The notes beneath the pieces are model-generated. The model did not search any database, was not told where the DNA came from, and saw nothing but the letters and a program-made list of their open reading frames with translations. The position numbers and the translations under genes were made by a program. 31,941 nucleotides of DNA, taken from contig DHYT01000052.1 of NCBI GenBank assembly GCA_002415465.1, positions 1 through 31,941 on the forward strand, given 5' to 3'. Source of the DNA: Desulfobulbaceae bacterium UBA5123 (GTDB taxonomy: Bacteria > Desulfobacterota > Desulfobulbia > Desulfobulbales > UBA5123). Numbering within the stretch: position 1 is the stretch's first letter; every line of letters starts with the position of its first letter. Positions 15,329 through 23,999 of this stretch are shown one piece after another.

Positions 15329-16351
15329 ATGGTGAATAAAGGCGCGACATTGGCGGCATTGGCGGCGATGGTGGACGGCGAGGTGTGCGGTGATCCGCAT
15401 ACCGTGGTGCATGCCCTTGCCGATATCGACGGCGCTGACGCAGGCGAGATCACCTTCGTGGTCAAGACCGCGAAGCTTGGTCTGCTTGACGGCTGTCGCG
15501 CCACGGCGGTTATCGTTCCGCGCGATGCCGGTGATCTTGATCGCCCGTCGATCAAGGTTCGGGATCCGTATCTCGCCGGCGCTCTCATTCAGCAGTATTT
15601 TCTCGCCGCGCCCTTCGTCGCCACCGGCGTTCATCCACGGGCTCATGTCGGTGATGCGTGCGTGCTGTCCGATCAGGTTTCCATCGGGCCGTTGGCGGTG
15701 TTGGGCTCTCGGGTTCGCCTGGGGGAGCGGGTAGTCATTCATCCTGGCGTGGTCATCGGGGATGATGTTGTCATCGGCGATGATACCGTATTGCATGCCA
15801 ATGTATCCATCCGGGTCGGCTGCAGGATCGGGGCCAGGGTGATTATACATGACGGCGCGGTTGTCGGGAGTGACGGCTTCGGCTACGCAACCGATGCACG
15901 CGGCAATCATGTCAAGAGACTGCATGTCGGCACGGTGCGGATCGATGACGATGTCGAGATCGGCGCCAATGTCTGTATTGATCGCGGCACCTTCGGCGCC
16001 ACGTGGCTCAAGCGGGGCGTGAAGGTCGACAATCTGGTGCAGATCGCGCACAATGTCGTGATCGGTGAAAACGCCATTGTCGTGGCGCAGGTCGGCATTG
16101 CCGGCAGCAGTGAGTTGGGCAGGAATGTCGTGCTGGGCGGCCAGGTGGCGATCTCCGGGCATCTCAAGCTTGGCGATCGGGTCATGGTGGCGGGCAAGTC
16201 CGCGGTACACGACTCCCAGGCCGAGGGAGCGGTGGTCTCGGGGATTCCCGCCATCCAGCACCGGGTCTGGATGCGGAGTGTGGCAGCCTTCGCCAAGCTC
16301 CCCGAGTTGTTGAAGCGGGTGCGGAGCCTGGAGAAGAAGATCGGCGAATAG
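15329..16351 (+). CDS. lpxD: UDP-3-O-acylglucosamine N-acyltransferase LpxD
   Basis: The 340-residue protein adds the N-linked 3-hydroxyacyl chain to UDP-3-O-acyl-glucosamine, the third step of lipid A synthesis. Residues 1-95 form the uridine-binding N domain. Residues 98-290 are left-handed beta-helix hexapeptide repeats. H241 in [12 protein letters not shown] is the catalytic base. [19 protein letters not shown], typical of LpxD, is also present. The C-terminal helix (312-340) fits the acyl-carrier-binding tail. The ATG at 15329 is chosen because family N termini begin here, though only a distant GGGGG precedes it. It heads the lipid A run but has a terminator just upstream and no evident promoter. 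Confidence 0.95.
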   Translation: MVNKGATLAALAAMVDGEVCGDPHTVVHALADIDGADAGEITFVVKTAKLGLLDGCRATAVIVPRDAGDLDRPSIKVRDPYLAGALIQQYFLAAPFVATGVHPRAHVGDACVLSDQVSIGPLAVLGSRVRLGERVVIHPGVVIGDDVVIGDDTVLHANVSIRVGCRIGARVIIHDGAVVGSDGFGYATDARGNHVKRLHVGTVRIDDDVEIGANVCIDRGTFGATWLKRGVKVDNLVQIAHNVVIGENAIVVAQVGIAGSSELGRNVVLGGQVAISGHLKLGDRVMVAGKSAVHDSQAEGAVVSGIPAIQHRVWMRSVAAFAKLPELLKRVRSLEKKIGE

Positions 16352-16463
16352 GCGGGTGTGTCGATGTGGTGATTGCCGGACTGCGATTCTGCAACTCGGC
16401 TGATCGTTTGGCTGGCTGGTTCAAATAAAAAATCGAAAAATCAGCAAGATGAGGAGATGACGA

Positions 16464-16910
16464 ATGGGTTCCGATTTTAAACAGGTTGACATTGTTGAGA
16501 TTTTAAAGTTGTTACCTCATCGCTATCCCTTTGTCCTGGTCGACCGGGTTCTCGAGTTTGAGCCGGGCGAACGGATCGTCTGCCTGAAGAATGTCACCAT
16601 CAATGAAAACTTTTTTCAGGGCCATTTCCCAACCGAACCGGTGATGCCGGGGGTTCTGATCATGGAAGGGCTGGCGCAGGCCGGGGCCTTGCTCGCCTAT
16701 CTCACCGGCGGCGAGACCGTTGAGGGCAAACTGGTCTACTTCGCGGGCATGGACGGCGTCCGGTTCCGTCGAAAGGTGACCCCCGGCGATCAGCTTCACT
16801 TCGTACTGACGATGATCAAACGCAAAGGGCGGATCTGGAAACTTGACGGCAAGGCCTATGTCGGCGAGGAACTGGCGGCGGAAGGGGAGTTGATGGCCAC
16901 CTTTGCCTGA
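16464..16910 (+). CDS. fabZ: 3-hydroxyacyl-ACP dehydratase FabZ
   Basis: The 148-residue hot-dog-fold enzyme dehydrates 3-hydroxyacyl-ACP in fatty acid elongation. It competes with LpxA and LpxD for the same 3-hydroxyacyl-ACP pool. The catalytic pair is H54 in FFQGHFPTEPVMPG and E68 in IMEGLAQ. The N-terminal LPHRYPFVLVDRV is the standard FabZ signature. GAGGAG at 16451-16456 supports the ATG at 16464. Its place between lpxD and lpxA is the classic order and keeps membrane and lipid A acyl supply coordinated. Confidence 0.97.
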   Translation: MGSDFKQVDIVEILKLLPHRYPFVLVDRVLEFEPGERIVCLKNVTINENFFQGHFPTEPVMPGVLIMEGLAQAGALLAYLTGGETVEGKLVYFAGMDGVRFRRKVTPGDQLHFVLTMIKRKGRIWKLDGKAYVGEELAAEGELMATFA

Positions 16911-16932
16911 TCGCTGTTCATGAAGCGAGAAG

Positions 16933-16953
16933 CGGCGACGGCTGACGTCGCCG
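16933..16953 (+). other. Intercistronic hairpin between fabZ and lpxA
   Basis: CGGCGAC and GTCGCCG form a perfect 7-bp stem with a 7-base loop 26 bp before the lpxA ATG. No T-run follows, so it is more likely an mRNA stability or processing element than a terminator. Confidence 0.35.
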
Positions 16954-16978
16954 ATAATTCAATCACAAGACCTAAACA

Positions 16979-17782
16979 ATGAATATACATCCAAGTGCAG
17001 TAATTGATCCCGCCGCCGAACTTGACAGCTCGGTGCGGGTTGGCCCCGGCGCCGTCATCGAAAAAGGGGTGCGGATCGGCGCCGATACCGTTATTGGCCC
17101 GCATGCCGTGATTTCCGGGCCTACCACCATCGGGATCGGCAACACCATCAGCCCTTTCGTCAACCTCGGTGCGCCGCCGCAGGATCTTCACTACCACGGG
17201 GAAGAGACCCGGCTTGAAATCGGCGATCACAACATTATCCGCGAATACGTTTCCCTGCATCGCGGCACGGCCTCAGGTCGAGGTGTCACCTCCGTCGGCA
17301 ATCACAATATGTTGATGGCGTACGTGCATGTGGCCCACGATTGTCAGGTCGGCGATCATGTAATCATGGCCAACGCCGCCACGCTGGGCGGGCATGTCAC
17401 GGTCGAGGATCGCGCCACCCTGGGCGGCATGGTGGCGGTGCATCAGTTCACCCGTATCGGCGGATACGCCTATATCGGTGGCATGTCCGGGATCAGCAAG
17501 GATGTCCCCCCCTATGTCATCGTCGCCGGGATCCGGAACGGCATGCGGGTGACCGGAATCAACAAGGTCGGCCTCAAGCGGGCTGGTTTCGATGCCGAGT
17601 CCATCAACATGCTGAGCCGGGCCTTCAAGCTTCTCTTCCGCAGCAGCGATCTGATCCTGCAGGATGCCCTGGACAAGGTTGAGGCCGAATTCGGCGCTTG
17701 CGAGCAGGTGCAGCGGATGGTCAAGTTTTTCCGTGAATCAAAACGCGGCGTCGTGCGCACAGCGGGAGAAGATGAGCTCTAA
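16979..17782 (+). CDS. lpxA: UDP-N-acetylglucosamine O-acyltransferase LpxA
   Basis: The 267-residue trimeric beta-helix enzyme transfers a 3-hydroxyacyl chain from ACP to UDP-GlcNAc, the first committed lipid A step. Hexapeptide repeats run from about residue 2 to 185. H120 in VAHDCQVG is the catalytic base and H155 in AVHQF is the second conserved His. PPQDLHYHGEETRLEIG and DVPPYVIVAG are family motifs. G168 aligns with the acyl-length ruler glycine of E. coli (G173), which would permit a long chain of about C14; this is inference. The C-terminal helices bind ACP. The ATG at 16979 has a weak ribosome site. The stop overlaps the lpxI start. Confidence 0.96.
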   Translation: MNIHPSAVIDPAAELDSSVRVGPGAVIEKGVRIGADTVIGPHAVISGPTTIGIGNTISPFVNLGAPPQDLHYHGEETRLEIGDHNIIREYVSLHRGTASGRGVTSVGNHNMLMAYVHVAHDCQVGDHVIMANAATLGGHVTVEDRATLGGMVAVHQFTRIGGYAYIGGMSGISKDVPPYVIVAGIRNGMRVTGINKVGLKRAGFDAESINMLSRAFKLLFRSSDLILQDALDKVEAEFGACEQVQRMVKFFRESKRGVVRTAGEDEL

Positions 17783-18614
17783 GATCGGCATCGTCGCCGG
17801 CGGCGGCCAGTTTCCGCTCCTCTTCACCCAGGCGGCGCAGGCGCAGGGGCGAGAGGTGGTGGTGGTCGCCCATGAAGGCGAAACCGATCCGTCCCTCGCG
17901 GAGACGGCGGATCGCCTCTACTGGGTGAAACTCGGCCAGCTCGGCAAGATCATCAAGTGTTTCAAGAGCGAGGGCGTCACCGAGACGGTTTTCCTCGGCA
18001 CCATCACCAAAACCCGAATCTTTCGTGACATCCTGCCCGACCTGAAGGGGTTGTCGCTCTGGAACAAGATCGATGTCCGGCAGGATGACGCCATCCTCCG
18101 CGCCATTGCCGGGGAGCTTGAAAAGGAGGGGATCACGGTTCTCGAATCGACCCTCTATCTGCGACACCTTCTTTTCCCGAAGGGCGTTCTCGGCAAGAAG
18201 AAGCCTTCCGCCGACCAGCTTGATGATATCCGTTTCGGCTGGCGGATGGCCCGTGCCGTGGGCGGCCTTGATATCGGCCAGTGCGTGGTCGTGCGCGACC
18301 GGACCGTGCTGGCGGTGGAGGCCATTGAGGGCACCGACGCCACCATCAGGCGCGGCGGCGCTTTGGGGCGTGAAAAGGCGGTGGTGGTCAAGGTGCGGAA
18401 GCCTGATCAGGATTTTCGTTTCGACCTGCCGGCCATCGGTGTCACCACAATCGAATCCATGCAGGAGGCAAAGGCCAAGGTTCTGGCGGTGGAGGCCGGG
18501 CAAGCGCTTCTCTTTGATCGTGAGGCGGTGGTCGAGGCGGCAAATCGGGCCGGGATCGTTGTCGTCGGCGTCGAGGAATCGGCCGACGGCGCCTTGGCGA
18601 TGCAAGAGCGATGA
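17772..18614 (+). CDS. lpxI: UDP-2,3-diacylglucosamine pyrophosphatase LpxI
   Basis: The 280-residue protein is the LpxI type (formerly DUF1009) of the enzyme that cleaves UDP-2,3-diacylglucosamine to lipid X and UMP. It replaces LpxH, which is a calcineurin-like phosphoesterase. Family features are the N-terminal KIGIVAGGGQFPLLF, the FLGTITKTRIF segment and the C-terminal half with GWRMARAVGGLDIGQ, EGTDATIRRGG and GVTTIESM. The ATG at 17772 overlaps lpxA by 11 bases and has GGGAGAAG upstream. A longer frame from 17664 only reads into lpxA. The stop overlaps the next gene's ATG (ATGA), implying translational coupling. Confidence 0.94.
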   Translation: MSSKIGIVAGGGQFPLLFTQAAQAQGREVVVVAHEGETDPSLAETADRLYWVKLGQLGKIIKCFKSEGVTETVFLGTITKTRIFRDILPDLKGLSLWNKIDVRQDDAILRAIAGELEKEGITVLESTLYLRHLLFPKGVLGKKKPSADQLDDIRFGWRMARAVGGLDIGQCVVVRDRTVLAVEAIEGTDATIRRGGALGREKAVVVKVRKPDQDFRFDLPAIGVTTIESMQEAKAKVLAVEAGQALLFDREAVVEAANRAGIVVVGVEESADGALAMQER

Positions 18615-19495
18615 TGCAAGCCATGATTCTGGCCGCCGGCCTGGGAACCAGGCTCAGGCCTTATACCGAGCTGCGGCCCAAGCCGCTTTTCCCGGTGGCG
18701 GGACGGTCGTTGCTGGCCATTACCCTGGAGCGGCTGCGGCTGGCCGGTTTTGGGCAGGTGGTGGTCAACGCCCACCACCTGCGGGGGCAGGTTGCCCATG
18801 CCCTTCTCGGTGAAAAGGGTGTCATCCTGCAGGAGGAGGAGGTCATCCTCGGCACCGGCGGCGGCTTGCGCCGCGCCCGGGCACATTTCGGTGACGAGCC
18901 GGTGTTGGTCACCAACGGCGATATTTACCACACCATCGATCTTGCGCACGTGTATCGTGCCCATCTCCAGTCAGGGGCGGCGGTGACCATGGTCCTGCAT
19001 GACGAGCCCCGTTTCAACAAGGTGGCGGTCGACGGCGACGGCTCGATCCTGGGGTTTGGCTCTGAGGCCGACGGGTCGTCCCGCCGGCTGGCCTTTACCG
19101 GCATCCATGTGATTGAGCCGGCTGTTCTCGACGCGATCCCCGTCGATTCCTTTTACGACATCATCGATTGCTACCGAGCGGTTATCCGAGGCGGGGGTAC
19201 GATTCGCGCCCTGGTCGTCGACGGCCATTTCTGGACCGACATGGGGACGCCGACTGACTACCTTGCCCTCCATGGCGCGCTCCTCTCCGGTCGGGTTGAC
19301 GGCGTGACGGTGGCATCCGCCCCTTTTTCGGTCGATGCGGAAGCGGCGGTGGGGAACGATCTCCGTTTGCTTGACTGGGCGGTGGTGGGCGCCAAGGCCC
19401 GGATTGGCGATGATGTCACCCTGGAACGGGTGGTGGTCTGGGACGGAGCCACGATTCCCGCCGGCAGCACCCTCCGCGATACGATTGTGACCTGA
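18611..19495 (+). CDS. Sugar-1-phosphate nucleotidyltransferase, MurU-like
   Basis: The 294-residue enzyme has the pyrophosphorylase signature LAAGLGTRLRPYTE with K24 in RPKPLFPV. It also has the central VTNGDIYHTIDL and LGTGGGLRRA, and FWTDMGTPTDYLALH near the end of the catalytic domain. A short C-terminal beta-helix tail follows. MurU of Pseudomonas makes UDP-MurNAc from MurNAc-1-phosphate in cell-wall recycling and is paired with the kinase AmgK. The next gene here is an AmgK-like kinase with a 1-base gap, which supports this reading. A glucose-1- or mannose-1-phosphate role is the main alternative. An ATG at 18614 would shorten it by one residue. Confidence 0.82.
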   Translation: MMQAMILAAGLGTRLRPYTELRPKPLFPVAGRSLLAITLERLRLAGFGQVVVNAHHLRGQVAHALLGEKGVILQEEEVILGTGGGLRRARAHFGDEPVLVTNGDIYHTIDLAHVYRAHLQSGAAVTMVLHDEPRFNKVAVDGDGSILGFGSEADGSSRRLAFTGIHVIEPAVLDAIPVDSFYDIIDCYRAVIRGGGTIRALVVDGHFWTDMGTPTDYLALHGALLSGRVDGVTVASAPFSVDAEAAVGNDLRLLDWAVVGAKARIGDDVTLERVVVWDGATIPAGSTLRDTIVT

Positions 19496-19496
19496 G

Positions 19497-20549
19497 ATGA
19501 AACCTTTCGACAAACATGATCAGGACGTGGCGATCACCAGCCTTTTACGTCGGCACGGGTGGGAGGATGGGGAAACCCTTGCTCGGCAATGGCTGGCCGG
19601 TGACGGCTCCGACCGCCGTTTCTGCCGTGTCCGCCGCGAAGGCGCCTCCCTGTTGGCGGTAGTGCCTCCCATCGGCAACCCCGCGGCGATGAACGAGGCG
19701 CGCTCCGTGTATCGTATCGGCCGTCATCTTCTCAGATGTGGGGTGGCGGTGCCGGCCTGTTACGATTTTGACGAAAACAGCGGCATCGTCCTCTGTGAGG
19801 ATCTTGGCGACCGTCTGCTGCATGCGGCCCTGCCGGAACTCGACGACACGGAAAAAAAGCGCTGGTATGAAGGGGCCATCCAGGCCCTGGTGCGGCTGCA
19901 GGTACTCGGCCGGGAGGGTTTTGATCCCAACTGGTGTTGGGATACCCAGCGTTACGACCGGCAGCTGATGTTGCAACGGGAGTCTGGTTATTTCCGTGAC
20001 GCGTTTTGCGGCAGCCTTCTCGGCATCGAGGATTTCGCGTCCGGGTTGACGGCTGAGTTTTTGCAAATTGCCGACCGGGCCGCCGCGCAGCCCGCCCACT
20101 TCCTTCTGCATCGGGATTTTCAGTCCCGCAACCTGATGCTGTGCGACGGCCGGGTGCGGATCATCGATTTTCAGGGGGCGCGTCTCGGCCCTCTCGGCTA
20201 TGATCTCGCCTCGTTGCTGCTCGATCCGTATGCCGCCCTGGCCCCCTCCCTGCGTGCCCAATTGCAGGCCTATTATATAACCACCGTATCGGGGTATATT
20301 CCCCTTGACCCCCACTCTTTTAATGAGGGATACTACTATCTATTCTTGCAGCGTAATTTGCAGATTTTAGGTGCTTTTGCCTTTCTGTCGCAACAAAAAG
20401 GAAAGGTGTTCTTCAAAGATTTTTTGAAGCCGTCCCTGGTCTCGCTTGCGGATCATCTGGCCGGGAATCAGGGGGATGCCTTCCCTTGCCTGCGCGCTTT
20501 GCTTGATGAGTGTTTCCCCCTTCTGGAGCAGTATCTACAATGGAAGTAG
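19497..20549 (+). CDS. Amino-sugar kinase, AmgK-like aminoglycoside phosphotransferase fold
   Basis: The 350-residue soluble kinase has the N-terminal GDGSDRRFCRV loop (35-45), the Brenner motif HRDFQSRN (205-212) and the metal-binding DFQGARLGPLGYDLASLL (from D224). AmgK phosphorylates MurNAc and GlcNAc at C1 to feed MurU. The adjacent MurU-like gene makes this the likely role. Unspecified APH-family kinases look similar, so confirmation would need assay. It starts one base after the nucleotidyltransferase stop and overlaps der by 10 bases. No AnmK or AmpG gene is in the window. Confidence 0.82.
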   Translation: MKPFDKHDQDVAITSLLRRHGWEDGETLARQWLAGDGSDRRFCRVRREGASLLAVVPPIGNPAAMNEARSVYRIGRHLLRCGVAVPACYDFDENSGIVLCEDLGDRLLHAALPELDDTEKKRWYEGAIQALVRLQVLGREGFDPNWCWDTQRYDRQLMLQRESGYFRDAFCGSLLGIEDFASGLTAEFLQIADRAAAQPAHFLLHRDFQSRNLMLCDGRVRIIDFQGARLGPLGYDLASLLLDPYAALAPSLRAQLQAYYITTVSGYIPLDPHSFNEGYYYLFLQRNLQILGAFAFLSQQKGKVFFKDFLKPSLVSLADHLAGNQGDAFPCLRALLDECFPLLEQYLQWK

Positions 20550-21913
20550 CAAATTTGACCCCCGCACTCCACGGCCCGCGCAAGATCGTCGCGCTGGTCG
20601 GTAAGCCCAACGTCGGCAAATCGACCCTCTTCAACCGTTTGACCAAGAGCAACAAGGCCATCGTCGATCCGACCCCCGGCGTTACCCGTGACCGTCATTA
20701 CGAAGAGGTTATCTGGAACGAGCAGTCGTTTATCCTGGTCGATACCGGCGGCATCGAGATGGAACAGGGCAACGAGATCACCAATCAAATTCGCAACCAG
20801 ACCTGGCAGGCGGTGCAGGAGGCGGATGTCATCCTTTTCATGCTTGACGGCAAGGAGGGGTTGAGCGCCGAGGATTATGAGGTGGTGGCGCATCTGCGGC
20901 GGTCCGGTAAACCTGTGCATTTCCTCGTCAACAAGATCGACGGCGCCGAGGTTGAGCACCAACGGTTGCCGACCTTTTACGAACTCGGCTCTGACACCCT
21001 CTGGCCGATTTCGTCGGCGCATGGCTATGGTCTGCGCACCTTCATGGATCAACTCGTCGCCACCTTGGGCGCGTCGGCCGGCGCGCCACAGCCGCAGTTG
21101 CCGGCAGGCACCATCAGCATGGCCTTCCTGGGTAGGCCCAATGTCGGCAAATCCTCCTTGATCAATCTGCTCACCGGCGAAGACCGGATGGTGGTTTCCG
21201 ATATCCCCGGCACCACCCGCGATTCTGTTGACACCCTGATCGAGAAGAACGGCCGGCATTTCCTGCTTGTCGACACCGCCGGCATCCGGCGCAAGGGCAA
21301 GGTGCAGGAGAAGATAGAAAAATTCAGCGTCATGCGGACCCTCTCCTCGCTTGAACGCTGCGATCTTGCCCTGGTTCTCATCGATGCCAGCGAGGGGATC
21401 ACCGATCAGGATACCAAGGTGATCGGCTATGCCATGGAACAGGGGCGTGGCTGCGTGGTGGTGGTCAACAAATGGGATCTGGTGCAGAAGGATAAGAAAC
21501 GGCAAAAGCAGATTCTCGAAGAGATAGAGAGGGCCACCACCTTTATCGGCTATGCGCCGGTGTTGACCATTTCCGCCCTTACCGGGCTCGGTTCCAAGAA
21601 ACTCCTGCCGACCCTGCGGGAGGTGTATGCCCAGTTCAGCCAGGAGTTCACCACCGGCAAGCTGAATCGCGTCTTGCAGGATGCCGTCACGGCCCATTCT
21701 CCCACCCTGCATCAGGGAAAACGATTGAAGTTTTACTATACGACCCAGGTCACCACCAAGCCCCCGACCTTCCTGGTGTTTGTCAATTACCCGAAAGGGG
21801 TGCATTTTTCCTATTACCGCTATCTGGTCAATTGTTTTCGGACCGCGCTGGGGATCGACAAGTCGCCCATCCGGCTGGTCCTGAAGGAGCGACAACGCAA
21901 ACGGTATGACTAA
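20540..21913 (+). CDS. der: Ribosome-assembly GTPase Der (EngA)
   Basis: The 457-residue protein has two GTPase domains in tandem followed by a KH-like domain, the unique Der layout. G1 loops are GKPNVGKST (first) and GRPNVGKSS (second). Switch motifs are DTGGIE and DTAGIRRKGK. Base-specificity motifs are NKID and NKWD. The C-terminal domain ends KSPIRLVLKERQRKRYD, the standard tail. Der acts in 50S subunit maturation and is normally essential. The ATG at 20540 overlaps the kinase gene by 10 bases. An upstream GTG at 20510 adds ten residues without homology. Its stop overlaps the next gene by 8 bases. Confidence 0.97.
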   Translation: MEVANLTPALHGPRKIVALVGKPNVGKSTLFNRLTKSNKAIVDPTPGVTRDRHYEEVIWNEQSFILVDTGGIEMEQGNEITNQIRNQTWQAVQEADVILFMLDGKEGLSAEDYEVVAHLRRSGKPVHFLVNKIDGAEVEHQRLPTFYELGSDTLWPISSAHGYGLRTFMDQLVATLGASAGAPQPQLPAGTISMAFLGRPNVGKSSLINLLTGEDRMVVSDIPGTTRDSVDTLIEKNGRHFLLVDTAGIRRKGKVQEKIEKFSVMRTLSSLERCDLALVLIDASEGITDQDTKVIGYAMEQGRGCVVVVNKWDLVQKDKKRQKQILEEIERATTFIGYAPVLTISALTGLGSKKLLPTLREVYAQFSQEFTTGKLNRVLQDAVTAHSPTLHQGKRLKFYYTTQVTTKPPTFLVFVNYPKGVHFSYYRYLVNCFRTALGIDKSPIRLVLKERQRKRYD

Positions 21914-23987
21914 AGGGACGGTTTTCGCCTACAGCGAGGCATTGCAGTCGGATGGAAGGGATCTTTACGATGCCTTTGCCATGCTGGCCGAGGATGCCGG
22001 TTATGGGAAATATCTGCAGACCCATGCCGCCGACTGGCGAAAAACGATTGTTGAACTGCTCCACCTGCTGATCACCGCCATGGGCCGCAATGCCCCTCCC
22101 GACCCCATTCTCTCCGACGAGCAGTTCCCCCCCGGCTCCCCGGGCGCGCTCGGGCGTCTCTGCGCCGATACATTCAAGAACCACGGTATCGCCTTCCATC
22201 ACTGTCTCGGGCTGGTCAAGCTCCTGCGACCGCCTTTTTTCGACGCGGCGCACGTTTCCGCCGGCGCCGATGAACAGGAACGGGCGACCCTCGCCGCCAT
22301 CCTCCGCGTTTTCGATAAGTTCGAGATGGGCCTGGCCGCCGAATGGCATCGTTTGGAGTTGTCGCAGTGCAATCGCGACCTGCGGGCGGCAAAACATTTT
22401 ATTCTTCTTGAAAAACGACGGTACTACACGATCTTCCATCGCATGATCGAGCCTGCTTTCGTGGTTGACAATCACTCGGTGCTCTGTGATGTCAACCAGG
22501 CCTTTGAGGATTTCTTCGCGGTAAAGGGGCGGGACATCATCGGCCGGCATTGCAGCGAGGTGCTTGATGCCGATCTCTGCGCGGTTTGTGACCTGGAACA
22601 TGATCTCGAAGGCGGGAGCTCCTTTTCCGGGGTTGAGCTTACCTTGACGGTGAGGGGGCAGCAGAGGACAGGGCTCCTCGCCGGCACCTACCTGGGCGGC
22701 CTCAGCGATGACCTGTCCATGAGCATCATGGTATTTCAGGATATCACCGAAAAGAAGCGCATTGAAAAGGCGCTGGTGGCCAGCGAGGAGAAGTACCGTT
22801 CCCTGGTTGAGAACATGCCGGACGTGACCTGGCGGGCCGATGTCGACGGCAATCTGCTCTTCGCCAGTCATAACCTCAAGACGGTTTGTGGGTATACCCC
22901 CGCCGAATTTTACCAGCGCGGGCGGTTCAAGGATGTGCACGCCGATGATCTGGAGCGGGTGCGGACAGCCTATCGGGCCTTGTTCGCCGAACAGCAGGCA
23001 TTTGATATCCGCTACCGGTTCAGGCGCAAGGACGGAGATTGGGTTTGGCTGCATGATCGGGCGGTGGCGGTGACCGAGAAGGAGGGGAGCCGATACGCCG
23101 ACGGCGTGTTTGCCGATGTAACCGAACTGAAAAGGGTCGAGGACGAGCTTGAGCGCCACCGCAGTAAGCTTGAAGAGCTGGTCGAGGCCAGAACCGCCGA
23201 GTTGCGTTGCGCCAATGAGCTGTTGCGACAGGAGATTCGCGAACGGCGGCAGGTCGAGGAGGAGTTGCGCCGCCTGACCCAGAGTCTGGCCCGGTCCAAC
23301 ACCGATCTGGAGCAGTTCGCGCATGTGGTCTCCCATGACCTGCGCGAGCCCTTGATGTTGATTGTCGCCTTCACCGATCGCCTGCTGCAGCGATACGGCA
23401 CGGATTTGGACGCGCGGGGGATGGAGTACCTGCAACGGGTATTCCGATCGGCGAGAAGGCTTGAAGGCATGGTCGACGAACTCCTGCAGCTCTCCAGGAT
23501 ATCGAGCCGGGGCCTGCAGGTGGAATCCTTTGACCTCGGCGACCTGCTGAACGAGGTGGTGGAAAACCTTGAGGAACGGATCCGGCAGGTGCGGGGCAGG
23601 GTCGAGGTGGGCAAGCTGCTGGCTATCGAGGGCGACCGGGTCATGGTGGGGCAGCTTTTTCAGAACGTTATCTGTAACGCCCTCAAGTATCGCAAGGATG
23701 ACGTCGAGCCGCTGGTGATCGTCGAGGGACGGTTGCTTGACAACGATTTTATCGAGGTGACGGTCGAGGATAACGGCATCGGCTTTGACGAGAAATACCT
23801 TGACCGCATCTTTATCCCCTTTGAACGGCTGGAGTGCGGCAACAAATACGAGGGCACCGGCATCGGCCTTGCGACCTGCGAAAAGATCGTCGGCCATCAC
23901 GGCGGCATGATTACGGCCCGGAGCAAGCCCGGCATCGGCACGACCTTCGTGATCCGGCTGCCGAGGCGTCATCCCGGCGGCAAGTAG
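21906..23987 (+). CDS. Cytoplasmic PAS-PAS sensor histidine kinase
   Basis: The 693-residue protein has no membrane segment. Residues 1-170 form a helical N-terminal sensory domain I cannot name, with clustered His and Cys (NHGIAFHHC, 92-100). PAS1 (about 172-288) has C206, C225 and C228 (RHCSEV and LCAVC), possible metal or redox ligands. PAS2 spans about 293-412. A coiled coil (412-465) leads to the HisKA helix with H477 in SHDLREPL. The ATPase has N587/N591, DNGIGF at 622 and GTGIGL at 650. No receiver is attached and no response regulator is adjacent. It overlaps der by 8 bases, so it is translated from the same message. The signal is probably intracellular, such as redox state or a small ligand. 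Confidence 0.92.
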   Translation: MTKGTVFAYSEALQSDGRDLYDAFAMLAEDAGYGKYLQTHAADWRKTIVELLHLLITAMGRNAPPDPILSDEQFPPGSPGALGRLCADTFKNHGIAFHHCLGLVKLLRPPFFDAAHVSAGADEQERATLAAILRVFDKFEMGLAAEWHRLELSQCNRDLRAAKHFILLEKRRYYTIFHRMIEPAFVVDNHSVLCDVNQAFEDFFAVKGRDIIGRHCSEVLDADLCAVCDLEHDLEGGSSFSGVELTLTVRGQQRTGLLAGTYLGGLSDDLSMSIMVFQDITEKKRIEKALVASEEKYRSLVENMPDVTWRADVDGNLLFASHNLKTVCGYTPAEFYQRGRFKDVHADDLERVRTAYRALFAEQQAFDIRYRFRRKDGDWVWLHDRAVAVTEKEGSRYADGVFADVTELKRVEDELERHRSKLEELVEARTAELRCANELLRQEIRERRQVEEELRRLTQSLARSNTDLEQFAHVVSHDLREPLMLIVAFTDRLLQRYGTDLDARGMEYLQRVFRSARRLEGMVDELLQLSRISSRGLQVESFDLGDLLNEVVENLEERIRQVRGRVEVGKLLAIEGDRVMVGQLFQNVICNALKYRKDDVEPLVIVEGRLLDNDFIEVTVEDNGIGFDEKYLDRIFIPFERLECGNKYEGTGIGLATCEKIVGHHGGMITARSKPGIGTTFVIRLPRRHPGGK

Positions 23988-23999
23988 CCCTCGCCTGGC

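Noticed and set aside
20468..21895. Open frame of about 475 codons on the minus strand opposite der
   Set aside because: Der on the plus strand has every GTPase motif, and the antisense frame has no recognisable motif.
21828..23972. Long open frame of about 714 codons on the minus strand opposite der and the sensor kinase
   Set aside because: It is the antisense reading of two well-supported genes in GC-rich DNA, with no domain, no ribosome site and unnatural His/Gln/Arg-rich composition.
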